A stretch of DNA of 64,000 nucleotides from Mytilus galloprovincialis. Lineage: Eukaryota > Mollusca > Bivalvia > Mytilida > Mytilidae. Shown here in pieces: positions 45,282 through 57,699 of the stretch (the first letter of the stretch is position 1; each line of letters starts with the position of its first letter). The position numbers and the translations under genes are program-made. The notes under the pieces are model-generated. The model searched no databases, had not been told where the DNA came from, and saw only the letters and a list, made by a program, of their open reading frames with translations. The DNA lies in NCBI RefSeq assembly GCF_965363235.1, contig NC_134842.1, positions 39,212,458 through 39,276,457 of the forward strand, in the 5' to 3' direction.

Positions 45282-47136
45282 TATACGACCGCAAAATTTG
45301 AAAATTTTTTCGTCGTATATTGCTATCACGTTGGCGTCGTCGTCTGCGTCGTCGTCCTCGTCATCGTTTGCGTCGTCGTCGTCGTCGTCGTCGTAGTCGT
45401 CCGAATACTTTTAGTTTTCGCACTCTAACTTTAGTAAAAGTGAATGGAAATCTATGAAATTTTAACACAAGGTTTATGACCACAAAAGGAAGGTTGGTAT
45501 TGATTTTGGGAGTTTTGGTCCCAACATTTTAGGAATTAGGGGCCAAAAAGGGCCCAAATAAGCATTTTCTTGGTTTTCGCACTATAACTTTAGTTTAAGT
45601 TATAGAAATCTATGAAATTTTGACACAAGGTTTATGACCACAAAAGAACGGTTGGGATTGATTTTGGGAGTTTTGGTTTCAACAGTTTAGGAATTAGGGG
45701 CCAAAAAAGGGCCCAAATAAGCATTATTCTTGGTTTTCGCACAATAACTTTGGTTTAAGTAAATAGAAATCTATGAAATTTAAACACAAGGTTTATGACC
45801 ATAAAAGGAAGGTTGGTATTGATTTTGGGAATTTTGGTCCCAACAGAATAAGGGGCCCAAAGGGTCCAAAATTAAACTTTGTTTGATTTCATCAAAATTG
45901 AATAATTGGGGTTCTTTGATATGCCGAATCTAACTGTCATGACTGTGTATGTAGATTCTTAACTTTTGGTCCCGTTTTCAAATTGGTCTACATTAAAGTC
46001 CAAAGGGTCCAAAATTAAACTTAGTTTGATTTTGACAAAAAATGAATCAGTTAGGTTCTTTGATATGCTGAATCTAAAAATGTACTTAGATTCTTGATTA
46101 TTGGCCCAGTTTTCAAGTTGGTCCAAATCGGGGTCCAAAATTAAACTTTGTTTGATTTCATCAAAAATTGAATAAATGGGGTTCTTTGATATACCAAATC
46201 TAACTGTGTATGTAGATTCTTCATTTTTGGTCCTGTTTTCAAATTGGTCTACACTAAAGTCCAAAGGGTCCAAAATTAAACTTAGTCTGATTTTAACAAA
46301 AATTGAAATCTTGGGGTTCTTTGATATGCTGAATCCAAAAATGTACTTAGATTTTTTATTATGGGCCCAGTTTTCAAGTTGGTCTAAATCAGGATCTAAA
46401 ATTATTATATTAAGTATTGTGCAATAGCAAGTCTTTTCAATTGCACAGTATTGCGCAATGGCAAGAAATATCTAATTGCACAATATTGTGAAATAGCAAT
46501 TTTTTTTTTAATTAGAGTTATCTTTCTTTGTCCAGAATAGTAAGCAAGAAATATCTAATTGCAAAATATTGTGCAATAGCAAGATTTTTTTTAATTGGAG
46601 TTATCTTTCTTTGTCCAGAATCAACTTAAATCTTTGTTATATACAATATACAATGTATATTAACTTTTTACTACCAACTGATAAATTAAAATAATCTTTA
46701 CCATTCAATGATAACAAGCAGTTTTTTTACATCTTAATATTTTATGATGTATTTAAATGAGTAGTTATTGTTGCAAACTCCATTAGAAATTTTAATTGAG
46801 ATTAGTTTTGGAATAAGGGAAAGGGGGATGTAATTAAAAAAATTGGGTTCAATTTTTCTCATTTGAAATTTCATAAATAAAAAAGAAAATTTCTTCAAAC
46901 ATTTTTTTGAGAGGATTAATATTCAACAGCATAGTGAATTGCTCTAAGAGAAAACAAAAATTTTAAGTTCATTAGAACACATTCATTCTGTGTCAGAAAC
47001 CTATGCTGTGTCAACTATTTAATCACAATCCAAATTTAGAGCTGAATCCAGCTTGAATGTTGTGTCCATACTTGCCCCAACCGTTCAGGGTTCAACCTCT
47101 GCGGTCGTATAAAGCTACACCCTGCGGAGCATCTGG
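45282..47136. mobile_element. 1.85 kb non-autonomous element with TATACGACCGCA ends
   Basis: TATACGACCGCA (45283-45294) is answered by TGCGGTCGTATA (47100-47111), followed by a GC-rich tail ending GGAGCATCTGG. Inside, in order: a GTC microsatellite (45343-45397); about three ~160 bp units starting GTTTTCGCAC (from 45412, 45572, 45733); about four ~130 bp units starting GGTCCAAAATTAAACTT (from 45863 to 46400); two ~85 bp units with GCAAGAAATATCTAATTGCA (46440-46620); then unique AT-rich DNA. I recall the family from mussel DNA. No transposase seen. Confidence 0.7.
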
Positions 47137-47282
47137 TTTTAATTGTGATAATTTATATTTTTTTATGTTGAGTATTATAATCATGATATCAAAAGTTAAT
47201 TAAAAGAATATGAATATAGTTATTATCTGATTTTGTCTTAAGATGTCTGCACTCCTTTTAATCTTTCTAGCAGCTTTCCTTT

Positions 47283-47490
47283 GAAAAATAGTAAAATCAC
47301 AAAAATACAGAACTCTTAGGAAAATTCAAAACATAAAGTCGGTAATAATGGTGAAATCAAAAGCTATCAAACAAATGGATAACTGTCATATCCTTTACTT
47401 GGTACAGTCATTTTCTTATGTAGAAAATAGTATATTAAACCTTTTATAGCTAGCTAAACCTCTCACTTGTATGACAGGCTGCAATTCATG
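47283..47490 (+). repeat. Dispersed CTCTCACTTGTATGACAG repeat, third copy
   Basis: AATAGTAAAATCACAAAAAT to CCTCTCACTTGTATGACAGG, collinear with 38645. Confidence 0.6.
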
Positions 47491-47642
47491 AATCCTTTTG
47501 GTATTTTGCTTATACATGTCTGTTGAGAATCCACCAGAGGATGGATTCCATTTGGCCTTTGTTGGATATATTTTAGATATATATAACTAGTCCTTTAACA
47601 ATGACTTTTTAATGCTAGTGGTCCAACAAAAGGGACCGTTTT

Positions 47643-47790
47643 GAGCTTATTGTCCTGACTTTTCATACCACATGCCCAATTTAGACCATAATGAGCTTTT
47701 GTCCTGAATTTTTATACCACAAGCTGAAATTAAACTATAGTGAGCTTTTGACTTGACTTTTCATACCACACGCCCAATTTAGACCATAGA
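47643..47790 (+). repeat. Tandem repeat, three ~50 bp units
   Basis: Units at 47643, 47693 and 47742 share GAGCTT, TTTTTCATACCACA and CCCAATTTAGACCATA. Confidence 0.8.
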
Positions 47791-48004
47791 TTGGCTGACT
47801 CATTATATGTGTGTTTATGATAAAGTTTGCGTATTTCCTTTTCTCTGACTTCATGGTAAAAATAACTGTGAGCAGCAAAAACAAAATCATCAATCCGCTT
47901 CTTATAGGAGTTATTGCTGTCAAAAGATTTTATCTTATATAGAAAATATTATAGAAACAGAAACTGTTTGCAAAAAAAAAAGAGCTTCACATAAGCTGAT
48001 ATGC

Positions 48005-48150
48005 ATGCAGTGACGGATCCAGAACTTTTTGTAAAGGGTGGGTGGGGGCACTGACTGACCTAAGGTAGGACCCGCTCCAGTCATGCTTCAGTGATTCTCT
48101 ATATTATCAACAAAATTTTTCCCAGACCAGTCCCCCCTTTGGATCCTCCT
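48005..48150 (-). repeat. Dispersed GGATCC-type repeat, copy 3
   Basis: GCAGTGACGGATCCAGAACT, GCACTGACTGACCTAAGG and TTCAGTGATTCTCTATATTA, in the same orientation as the copy at 14969. Confidence 0.65.
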
Positions 48151-49510
48151 ATGGTATGATAGACCAATGATAGGAATGATTACCTTTTTTTTTGGGGGGG
48201 GGGATGGGAGTATATTTAAAACAAGGATAAATATATAAACTGTAAAGAACAAATAAAAAACATTCCTATATCTAAATACATATTATTGTACGCAATAATA
48301 CTGAAATCGACAGTTGATCCATTAACAGGGTTATTTCCTGAAACGACCAAGTACTGACACTTTATCTTTAGAAATTAACTATAACATTTATCACTAAAAC
48401 AAAGAGAAATTGTTAACAGGTAAAATGATAAGTAAGATAATCTAAAAGAAAAACTTATCGCTAAAATCTTATTATCTCAACCTCTTAGGTCATTTGACAT
48501 TGAGAGACATAGCCATATCCTTTTAAAAAGTTTTACCTGCGAATCTGGCCAATCAAATATAGTTACAATTTTTGTTGATGACCTAAACATAACTTAATCT
48601 GTTGCTTATTGTTTTGTTGTAGCATATTTTCGTATTGACCAACCCCGTTTATCTTACTTTAATATCAGAAGGTAGATATAATTAATTATTCGAGCATATT
48701 AAAATATCCTGTTTGAGTTATTGTTCTTTAAAGACCTTTTCCAATTATTTTAGAAAATAGATTGAGATAATAAAAAGAGAAAATCTATCAATACCGTTGA
48801 GACAGAATATATATATATGAAAAAACTACACGGATGGAAATCGTTAACTGATCATGACTCCTACGTGCAGTAATTATCGTTAAATGATGTGCTCATTAAA
48901 AAATATCTGATGGGATCTGATAGTATTCTCTTGTTTGTGTTCGAATATGAATTTTGTTTCTATTCGTTTGATATGTTTGAGCAGTTGATTTTGCCAAGTG
49001 ATATTTGACTTTCCGTTTTGAATTTCCTTTAGAATTCGGTATTTTTTTTAATATCGCTCATAGACATATTCTATCGTTGTGAATGATTAATATTGCATAT
49101 TTGTATTTTTGTAGATGTGCTGAGCATGCTTCTTAAACCTGTTATTTTTGCGGGTCATAACTGACATGTACTTAAATCGACCCCACAGTTTTCAATAAAC
49201 AATAGAGCTATTTGCATGGTAATTCATACAATTAAGTTAAACACAGGTATAAAAAGTCGACAACAACAACAATCATTCATATTCATTTTCATGTCACAGT
49301 TCCAAACTTGTAAACGATTTATTAAAGTTAAATGATTTTGAACAATAGAATCGTTTTACCGATATTTTATTTTATATAAACATTTACAATCATAAGTTTA
49401 GGGTTGTCTTTTGATATATTTCTTACTAAAAAATAAAACATTCTTCTTTCATTTATATTTATGAAGTGGAATATAACATTTTAAGTATTAGTTTGATACT
49501 AAGGAGAATA
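48151..49510. other. Intergenic sequence before the TRIM-like array
   Basis: AT-rich, with a poly-G run near 48195. No gene recognised. A promoter for the broken TRIM copy is not evident. Confidence 0.45.
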
Positions 49511-51212
49511 ATGGCACAAAACTTACTAAAATGTCAATTCTGTAAGATATCGTCTAACGTTAAATGAAAGTGCGAGACTTGTGATGTATTTTCTGTGACC
49601 CGTGTAGAATTAACACCCACGCCTTAGGACATGATGTTACAGATTATAAAGATATTGACACGGAATGCAGTGATAAAGTGAATCTGAAAAACCATCCCAT
49701 GTTCTACGCATCCTGAACATAGTTGTTTAGTTTATTGTCGAAACTGTGACAAATCACTCTGTCCTTCTTGCTTAATTAATCCGTCCGATCAAGAAGAACT
49801 GATAAGGATTTACGATATAAGGCGTGAAAGTCTTACCGAGTTAAGACAACAGGTTGAGAATATTTTACCCTTCTTTGAGGAGAAGGCTGCTGAGTTCCAG
49901 AATCTAGAATCGAAATCGCTATCTCAGTACGATAGTATAAAACAAATTATATCTGACAGGCAAAACGCACTGACACATGTACATGAAACCGAGGAGCTTT
50001 TTCAAATATAAGACGGCTTTAAGAATCCAGCTGATAATCCTTTTACACAAGAGAAAGAAAGATTGATGAACATAAAAAAGGATTTAAAGCAAAGAAAAAA
50101 ATAAACTCGAAGAAACATTAGAGGCATCATCACCATCTTTTATTTTTCCAGTTTTTGAAAAGATCAAAAAAGATTTGCCACCAAAAAAGATTTTAAATGT
50201 TACACCTCCTAATCTAACCTATATTGAATCATTATCGAATGGTTCGTATTTGGGATCAATTGTTCCAGTTCCTGGTTTGAAATTGGTACGTACATTCACT
50301 GTTGAGTTACCGGATATATTGGGCATTGTAACTCTCAACGCTGAAACCATTACAATTTACAGCGCAAAAATAAAAAGTTTCCAGTATTTAACTATATCTA
50401 ATTTTGAAATGAGAAAGCTTTTCGATTACGAAAGAGGTTACCGGCGATTCGATAAATCAACCCGAGTAGTAGACATGACAGCTAACCGTGGTAACATTTT
50501 GATATCCGACGAGTCGATTGACAAAGAAATTATGCACATTTGTCATAGTGTGAGTCAAACTAAATTTACATCGATCAATGATCAGTTAGAAGCTTGTGGT
50601 GTTCATACAGCACGAGATATCATTCTTGTAGGATACTGTAGCAGTCATAAATCCACCAGAAAATCGGGAATCATAACACTGAATTCAATTGGGACGGAGA
50701 TAAGAAGATTTGAATGTAGTGCAAGTAGTGATAGATTATTTACGTTCCCTGCTAAAATCACAACAAATTTAAATAATGACATTTGCATCATTGATTACAA
50801 GTCATTTTATTTAGAAAACAATCCAGAACAATACTGTAGTAATTATACATATAAACCCAGAAATGGAAGAGTTGTTACCTTAGGAGAATGGGGTCAACCA
50901 AAATGGACATATACAGGACATGCAAGTGTTAAGTCTAATGACAATTCGTTCACACCGCATGACATCGTTACACCAATGCATGGTCATATCCTAATTGCAG
51001 ACAGGGACTCGAGCACCATTCATGTTGTGTCAAAGGATGGACAGTTTATCATTTTCTTTAGACACGAAGAAATTGTGCACCCAGTTAGTCTAAATATTGA
51101 TAAAATGGGGAGATTATTGATAGGCTGTTCGAGTGACTGGGAGGGGGGCAATCATGAAGATGACGCAGGATGTTGTCAAACTTCTAAACTTCATGTAGCT
51201 GAGTTGGTGTGA
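49511..51212 (+). pseudogene. TRIM-like gene, copy 1 (broken)
   Basis: Aligns throughout with the intact copy at 59395. It starts MAQNLLKCQFC but the tryptophan codon 19 (TGG in the others) is TGA at 49565-49567. There is a 1 bp loss near 49592 (TATTTTCTG against TATTTTTCTG), a loss of about 15 bp in the first B-box near 49625, and further frame changes before 50110. The C-terminal half (50175-51212, 345 codons) stays open and would encode the propeller-like domain. An open 3' half with a wrecked 5' half suggests fairly recent decay, or retention of the half as a separate exon. Neighbours are two further copies in the same orientation. Confidence 0.8.
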
Positions 51213-51416
51213 TATATATCATCTATAAATATATTCAATATATAAGATTAATATTCCTTTATGTAATTGAATTAATATGTTTACGCTTAAATTATTCTTT
51301 TTATCTCACCTGGCCAAAATGCCGTTCATATATGCATGCCATGGTATATCGTTCCAGATGTTATCATCATCTAATAATGTAAAAACCTTGCAATTACATA
51401 ACGTAGAAACAATTTA

Positions 51417-51812
51417 AGGGTGTACTTAGGTTAGGTTAGGTGGAAATTAATAAACTAAGAATTTAAAATTGACACTCTAAGCTGGTAGAGCTTCAATTAA
51501 GGATAAACATAAGCTAAAAATATTGATAGGTCATGGATCTCATTTTCGAGATATTTGAGTTTTAAAATAAGGCGGGAAAAGGCTGACTGGGACTTTTACC
51601 TTATATTTGCAATGGTATTATTTTGGGTCTCAAAACAAAAGATAGAAAATCAAGAATCTTCTTAAATTTTGGTAAATAACCTTTCATGAGCCATTAAGTC
51701 TTATATGAAAAAATAAATGTGTGTTATGGGGCAAAATATTTTACATTGTTTTGTATGGAAAAACACCAAGGAGTCATAACACAAATTCCAAAACCTCACC
51801 TATGTACATCCT
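51417..51812. mobile_element. 396 bp MITE with TTA target duplication (Harbinger-like)
   Basis: Ends AGGGTGTACTTAGG and the inverse of AGGATGTACATAGG. Flanks at 51414-51416 and 51813-51815 are both TTA. A 3 bp TTA/TWA duplication is typical of PIF/Harbinger elements. A diverged second copy at about 52640-53791 contains a nested insertion. Confidence 0.7.
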
Positions 51813-52637
51813 TTAGTCAGAGTTTGACATAAAAAAAAAAAAACATGACCAACAAATAAAAAATGAGCATAAACTTGGCTGCATAGAAAACGAAATATAC
51901 ACTAAAACAAAAAAACCTAACAGGGATAAACAATGATGTTCTGAAACTGCGAACAATTGCTTACTGTAAGTGAAATTCTCAAGCTACTAATGACAAGCAA
52001 ACATGCAGTTGTTGCTGCAATACACAGAAAGAAGGAAGAGTGTATGTGGTTGTGATATAAGAGCATTGGGACTTCATTTGTACTACATTATATACGGTTA
52101 ATCAAATCACGATTGTTTTCAAATCATACGTGTTATTCCTATAAAATACTTTGACAAGTTATATCAAGTTATTAGACATCACCCAATGGATGATTGGGAA
52201 TTTACTTGATTAACCCAAAGACACTACTAGACTCTAGACCATCGATCGATCATGTAAAATGATGTAATCCTGAAACCTTCCGATTGTGAAATTTTGACGT
52301 TGAAATATTTTTTCATGACAAAGGAAAGACGAGACTGTTGCCACACTCACATTGAAAAATTAAAATCTTAATCTCACTTAAGTGAATTTCGAAACAAAGC
52401 AAGCAGAATCCTGTTCTTAAAATACACTTAAAATTTTTTAGTTTACTCATGCTCGCCAAATTCATATAACATTTTCTCCCATAAGCACAGTGAATTAGTA
52501 AACATGACTGATATACGGTTTGTTTCTACTGTTCAAAGGTATCGTCTAGGCTGTTGTAACTGGTCGAGAAACGCATGGTTATAACCTCTTTGAGAAAATA
52601 TTCAAAGAATCATGACTGACACCTTGCATTAAGTTAT
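51813..52637. other. Spacer between TRIM-like copies
   Basis: No gene recognised; AT-rich, with a short poly-A stretch at 51830-51842. Confidence 0.4.
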
Positions 52638-52639
52638 AG

Positions 52640-53791
52640 GATTAAAGTAAAACTTAAAAAATCAAGAAACTAAAATTGATACTATAAGTTTGCAGAGCAT
52701 CAGTTAAGCTAGGTTCACATTGCCGATCAGATCAACTCGAACAAGCCCGATCAAGACAAATTACGTGATCGGAAGACTGGTTTGACTCAATTGACAAGAA
52801 TGTTCGGGATAGTCTACCCTACTCGTCACCGATCTGACCATCTACCCGAGACCAAGGACCGAGAAGCAAGTCACTCGAGAAGGGATCGGGAATTCGTCGA
52901 GTAGCGGTCGAATTGATCGGGAAAGGATCTTGTAGAGATCGCGATTGGTCGGAATACAACAAAATTTCCGATCAGTACTCGATCATTTCGACCTTTGCTA
53001 GACTAATGTCTGATCATTTCAGAGTGGTCGAATGTTGTCGCAAAGGGATCGGGTATTGGTCGAGTTGGTCTGGGGTAAAATAAATATAGAAGACGCAGTA
53101 ATCTGGAAGCGATCGGACATTGGTCGAGTTAATCTGGAAATGATCAGTCATTAGTCGAGCAAAGATCGAAATGATCGAGTACTGATCGGAAATTTTGTTG
53201 TATTCCGACCAATCTCGATCTCCACACGATCCTTTCCCGATCAATTCGACCGCTACTCGACGAATTTTCGATCTCTTCTCGGGTGACATGCTTCTCGGTC
53301 CTTACCCGAGAGTTTTGACATGTCAAAAACTCTCGGGTAGATGGTCAGATGGATGACGAGTAGGGTAGACTATTCCCGAACATCCTTATCGATTGAGTCA
53401 GACCAGTCTCCCGATCACGTAATTTGTCTTGATCGGGCTTGATCGAGTTGATCTGATCGTTAGTGTGAACTAAGCTTTATGGAACAAAATAAGCTTAAAA
53501 TATTGATAGGTTATAGAGCTCCTTTTTGAGATATTTGAGTTTTGAAAAATAGCGGAAAATGGTGACTCGGACTTTGCATTTGCATTGGTATTATTTGGGA
53601 GTCAAATCGAAAGAAAAAAATTAAGAATCTGCTGAAATTGTAGAGAATGACCTTTCATGTTCTATTGAAGTCTTTTATGAAAAGAAAAATGGGTGTTGTA
53701 GGGCAAAATATTTTACCCTGTATCATAGGAAAAAAACCAAAGAGTCCGAACAATTTACACAAATTTCCAAAACCTCACCTAAGTACATCCT
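52640..53791. mobile_element. Second copy of the 396 bp MITE, split by a long foldback element
   Basis: Left part (to 52703) and right part (from 53480) match 51460-51812 in order: AGAGCATCAGTTA then TGGAACAAAATAAGC, TATTGATAGGTTATAGAGCT, ending CTAAGTACATCCT. The left terminus is degraded. Confidence 0.7.
52707..53476. mobile_element. 770 bp long-arm foldback element with TTA target duplication
   Basis: Arms of about 300 bp are inverse copies, beginning AGCTAGGTTCACATT on the left and AGCTTAGTTCACACTAA on the right, and rich in GATCG words. TTA lies on both sides (52704-52706, 53477-53479). The uninterrupted relative reads CAATTAAGGATAAAC at this point, so the insertion site is clear. No transposase. 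Harbinger-like by the duplication. Confidence 0.8.
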
Positions 53792-54834
53792 AAAGGTATA
53801 GGATTACAACCACATCGAGTAGTGGTTTCAACAAATTTATTGTCCATAATGACAAATGGATCAGATACAAGTTTTATAACTTAGTAACGTCTTCTCCGTA
53901 ACATTTATTCTGAATTTGTAGTCCTACTTACTTGATATATTTTCCATTGGAAGTTTATTAAACCAAAACCAATAGGTGCATAAATGACAGATTTAAAAAA
54001 AAAACGTGGTTGTAGTGCTATTTGTATGAACATTATCAGCACTAAACGTATTCGTTGTAAAAGATCCTAAGATTTGTGACATTGTAGCTGCCATTAAAAT
54101 TTGCCAATTTTTTTTCCTAATCGTTCAAAAACTTGAATCTTGCATGTTGTTAAAAGCATATATCATCTATGCTATTTGGTACTTCCAGTAGTTGCGGGTT
54201 TGTACGAAACTTTTATTTTCGACAGTTTCTAATACAGCTTGGCGATTTTAATTTATGTATTTTTGTGAGATAGTCAACTTACATAAAGCCTGAATTTGAC
54301 AGCCGTTTAAAAAAAATACACATTTGAATTACATATATCAATTCAATGAACATTTAATCGATAAAGTTATAGGTAAACTAATTAAATTGAAAGTATAAAT
54401 CTCTCAACTGAAACTGTGTAGCTCGATTCATTAATAATATCATAACATGTATGTTTGGATCTTTCAAAGTTTAAATTCTGAACTACCCTTCCATAAACTT
54501 TCAACAGCATGAATAAATTACAAAGCCTTTTTATATGATATTCAATTTAGGCCAAACACTTTTCATCAATTTTAAAAGCCTGTGGCTGTGGTTGATCTGT
54601 GTATGTTAAAATTCAAAATATTTATTTGTAATGCGCCCTGACAACGACAGGAATGGAAGTATAATTATATTAAAGATCGACGTACTCTTGGTTTAACAAA
54701 TATAGCAAACGTCTACCTCTGAGGAAAAGAGATAATGGTGGGGGATCCAATTAACTCTTATCTAAATAAATACGGAAACTCTTCCTTCATGAAAACATTG
54801 TTAGCGATACATCGATGTGATATTTAATAGAAGA
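53792..54834. other. Spacer before TRIM-like copy 2
   Basis: AT-rich, no feature recognised. Confidence 0.4.
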
Positions 54835-56543
54835 ATGGCACATAACTCATTAAAATGCCAATTTTGTAAGATATCGTTGGAAGTTAAATGGAAGTGTGAA
54901 ACTTGTGATGTACTTTTCTGTAATTCATGCAGAATTAATATTCACGCTATACTTAAAAATTCCCATGAACATGACGTTATAGATTTTAAAGAAACAGATA
55001 GAACGTACAGTGATAAAGTTGATCTGAAAAGTATCCCATGTTCTACACATCTTGAACATAACTGTTTAATGTATTGTCGAAATTGTGACAAATCGGTTTG
55101 CTCCTCTTGTTTAATTTATCCGTCGGACAAAATTGAACTAACAAGGATTTACGATATAAAGCACAAAAGTCTAAAAGAATTAAAGCAACAAATTGAAAAT
55201 ATTTTACCATTCTTTGAAGGGAAGGTTACAGAGTTTCGTGATATTGATTCAGAGTTGCTATTTCAGCACCGTCAAATCAGTCAAAAAATTACTAAAAGGC
55301 AGAATGACTTGAATACTCAATTGTCAAATGAAGCTGGGGAACTTTTCCGAAAATTAAAAAGTTTTTAGAATCCAAAAGATAATCTAGTTACACAACAAAA
55401 AGAGAAATAAGAAACCATAGTAGAAGATTTGAAGGCGAGAAGGGTTATCCTTGATGATGCATTAAAGGAATCATCACCAACTTCTATTTTCACAGTATAC
55501 GAAAAGATCAACAAAGATTTACCATCAATGATAACTGAACAAGTCAAAGCTCCCAAAATAATTTACATCGAATCACGTTTAAGTGATTCTTACTTTGGAT
55601 CAGTAGTTGTAGTTCCGAAGTTAAAACTGGCACACACATTCAACACTGTATTGACAATCTCAATGCAGACACGATTAAACTTTACAGTGCTAAAAAGAAT
55701 TATTTCCAGCATATAACTATTTCTAATCTTAAAATGATCACTGTAATCAGTTATTACAGTCAGACAAGACGAAATCCCAACTTTGAAACATCAACTAGGG
55801 TAGTAGACATGACTGCTTATCGTCAAACAATTTAATTTCCGATAAATCGCTAGGCAATGAAATAATGCACATTTGTCATAGTGTCAGTCAAATAAAATTT
55901 ACGTCAATCCGTTCCTTAAAACCTTGTGGTACTCATGCAACTCAAAATACCATTCTTGTAGGATATTGTGATGAATATGATTGCAATAAAAAATCTGGAA
56001 TTATAATACTTGATTCAGTTGGAAAGGAAATCAGAAGATTTGAATGTAGTGCAGGTAGTGGTGATAGGCTATTTACGTTTCCCGCAAAAATCACAACAAA
56101 TATTAACAATGACATTTGCATTATTGACTACCAGTCATTTTATTTACAAAGAAATCCAAGACCTGATCCACTATATACGTATAAACCAAGGAATGGAAGA
56201 GTAGTTACCTTAGGAGAGTGGGGTCAACCAAAGTGGACATATAGTGGCCAGTCTTGGGTCAACCTTTACAATAAATTCACACCGCATGACATAGCTTCAT
56301 CAATGAATGGTGACATCTTAATTTGCAGACAGAGACTCTAGCAGCATTCATATCGTGTCAAAAGATGGGATGTTCGTCACTAAGTTTTCTCATGGCAATA
56401 TTGTTCACCCAGTTAGTCTTAATATTGACAAAATGGGGAGAATATTGATTGGCTGTTCAAGTGACTGGGATGGGGGCAATCATGAAGATGATGCAAGACG
56501 TTGTAAAACTTCTAAACTTCATGTAGTTGAGTTTGTTTTATAG
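54835..56543 (+). pseudogene. TRIM-like gene, copy 2 (broken)
   Basis: Starts MAHNSLKCQFCKISLEVKWK, keeps both B-boxes and the first half of the coiled coil, then stops at TAG 55366-55368 where the intact copy has the tryptophan of DDFWNP. A further in-frame TAA follows near 55408. Frame changes lie near 55650-55690, near 55825 and near 56330 (an extra base in TTAATTTGCAGAC). The rest still reads as the propeller-like domain in pieces (55429-55716, 55865-56341, 56355-56543). A truncated protein of 177 residues holding only B-boxes and coiled coil could still be made, but nothing shows that it is. Confidence 0.8.
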
Positions 56544-56961
56544 ATAAATGTTGATATTTCTGCTTTACAAGTATAATGTGTTGTAGATTTTGTACTTGAT
56601 ACATGTCAAATCATAACTTGTACCTTAATCAACTTGTAGATCTAGCAATTCTTACTCCTATATTTACACCAATAGTGGTATTTTTCTTGATTTGTGAAAT
56701 AGCTACGAGTTTCGTAAATTATTAAACCAGTGATTATGTTATTATAAATGGATTTAAACTCCTACAATATTCATTTATGATTACATAAAACTACTTAGTT
56801 TTAAAGTTTGGTTGTATCTGTGGATTTCTTATTAGAAGCTGGGTATCACATTCTGATATTAACTGTAATGCTTTTTAAAAAGATTCATTTAGTGCTTTAT
56901 CGTTCCTCTTTTTGACTTCTCTCTCGCTTTCTCTAGATTATAATTTCTCAACTATCCATAT

Positions 56962-57095
56962 ATAAAAAAGAAGATATGGTATTATTGCCAATGAAACTGC
57001 TCTCCACAAGAGACCAAAATGACACAGAAATAATTAACAACTATAGGTCACCATACGACCTTTAACAATGAGCAAAGCTATACCACATAGTCAGT
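56962..57095 (+). repeat. Dispersed GAAGATGTGGTA repeat, partial
   Basis: AAAAAAGAAGATATGGTATT to CTATACCACATAGTCAGTT, just downstream of TRIM-like copy 2. Confidence 0.7.
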
Positions 57096-57361
57096 TCAGA
57101 AGAAATTCATAAGATATAAAGGGTCAATCAACAAATCCAAGTCACAACCTTTCTAGATCATATATCATAAGACAGTCGAAACACAGAACAACATTTCACG
57201 GAAAACTGAGAGTTGGGAATCATGAATAGTGCTTAAAAGGATTACAGGAATCACCAAAAATACAGTACAACAGCATTAACCAATAACATTGTCCAATGTA
57301 TACAAGTTAACACATGTTTCGGACACAACCTGACTGGGTTTAGTTTAAACATATTTATTTG

Positions 57362-57690
57362 TAGTGGATTGGGAAACAAGTTTTGCAACTTATATTTATC
57401 CCTTTCCACTTTGCAGGTGTGAGTGCTGCCTTGTAGTGGCATTAGCCTGCTCTTTTTCGAAGTCTACAAGGGTGTCTTTAACGTGCAAGACATCTGGTTC
57501 TCTCTTAACACTGGCCAGCCATTTATCGTCCCCTTCCGACCGACTATCGTCGTTTCCTCAAGACCATACTCGCAAATGGTGTAAAGGGAGAGACGAAAAT
57601 TCAGTTCCTCAAATTTTCATCCCAGACGGGAATCGAACCAGGAACCTTTGTGTTAAAAGTCCGATGCACTAACCACCACACCACGGTACA
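57362..57690 (-). mobile_element. tRNA-derived SINE with conserved central domain
   Basis: On the minus strand it begins CCGTGGTGTGGTGGTTAGTG (A-box like TGGTGTGGTGG) with a B-box GGTTCGATTCCCG at 57639-57627. A body follows with CTGGCCAGTGTTAAGAGAG, CTTGCACGTTAAAGACACCC and ATGCCACTACAAGGCAGC, and an end CAATCCACTACAAATAAATA. The head would be read by RNA polymerase III. Acceptor-stem pairing is absent, so it is not a tRNA gene. The body resembles conserved-core SINEs described from molluscs (Meta-type); that is recall. Confidence 0.8.
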
Positions 57691-57699
57691 ATCACAAAC

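Noticed and set aside
45190-46427. Open frames of 68-104 codons (serine-rich; FDIPNLTVYVDSS type)
   Set aside because: They lie in the GTC microsatellite and tandem units of the element at 45282-47136; both strands are open because the units repeat.
57600-57690. tRNA gene on the minus strand
   Set aside because: A and B boxes are present but the acceptor stem does not pair and a SINE body follows.
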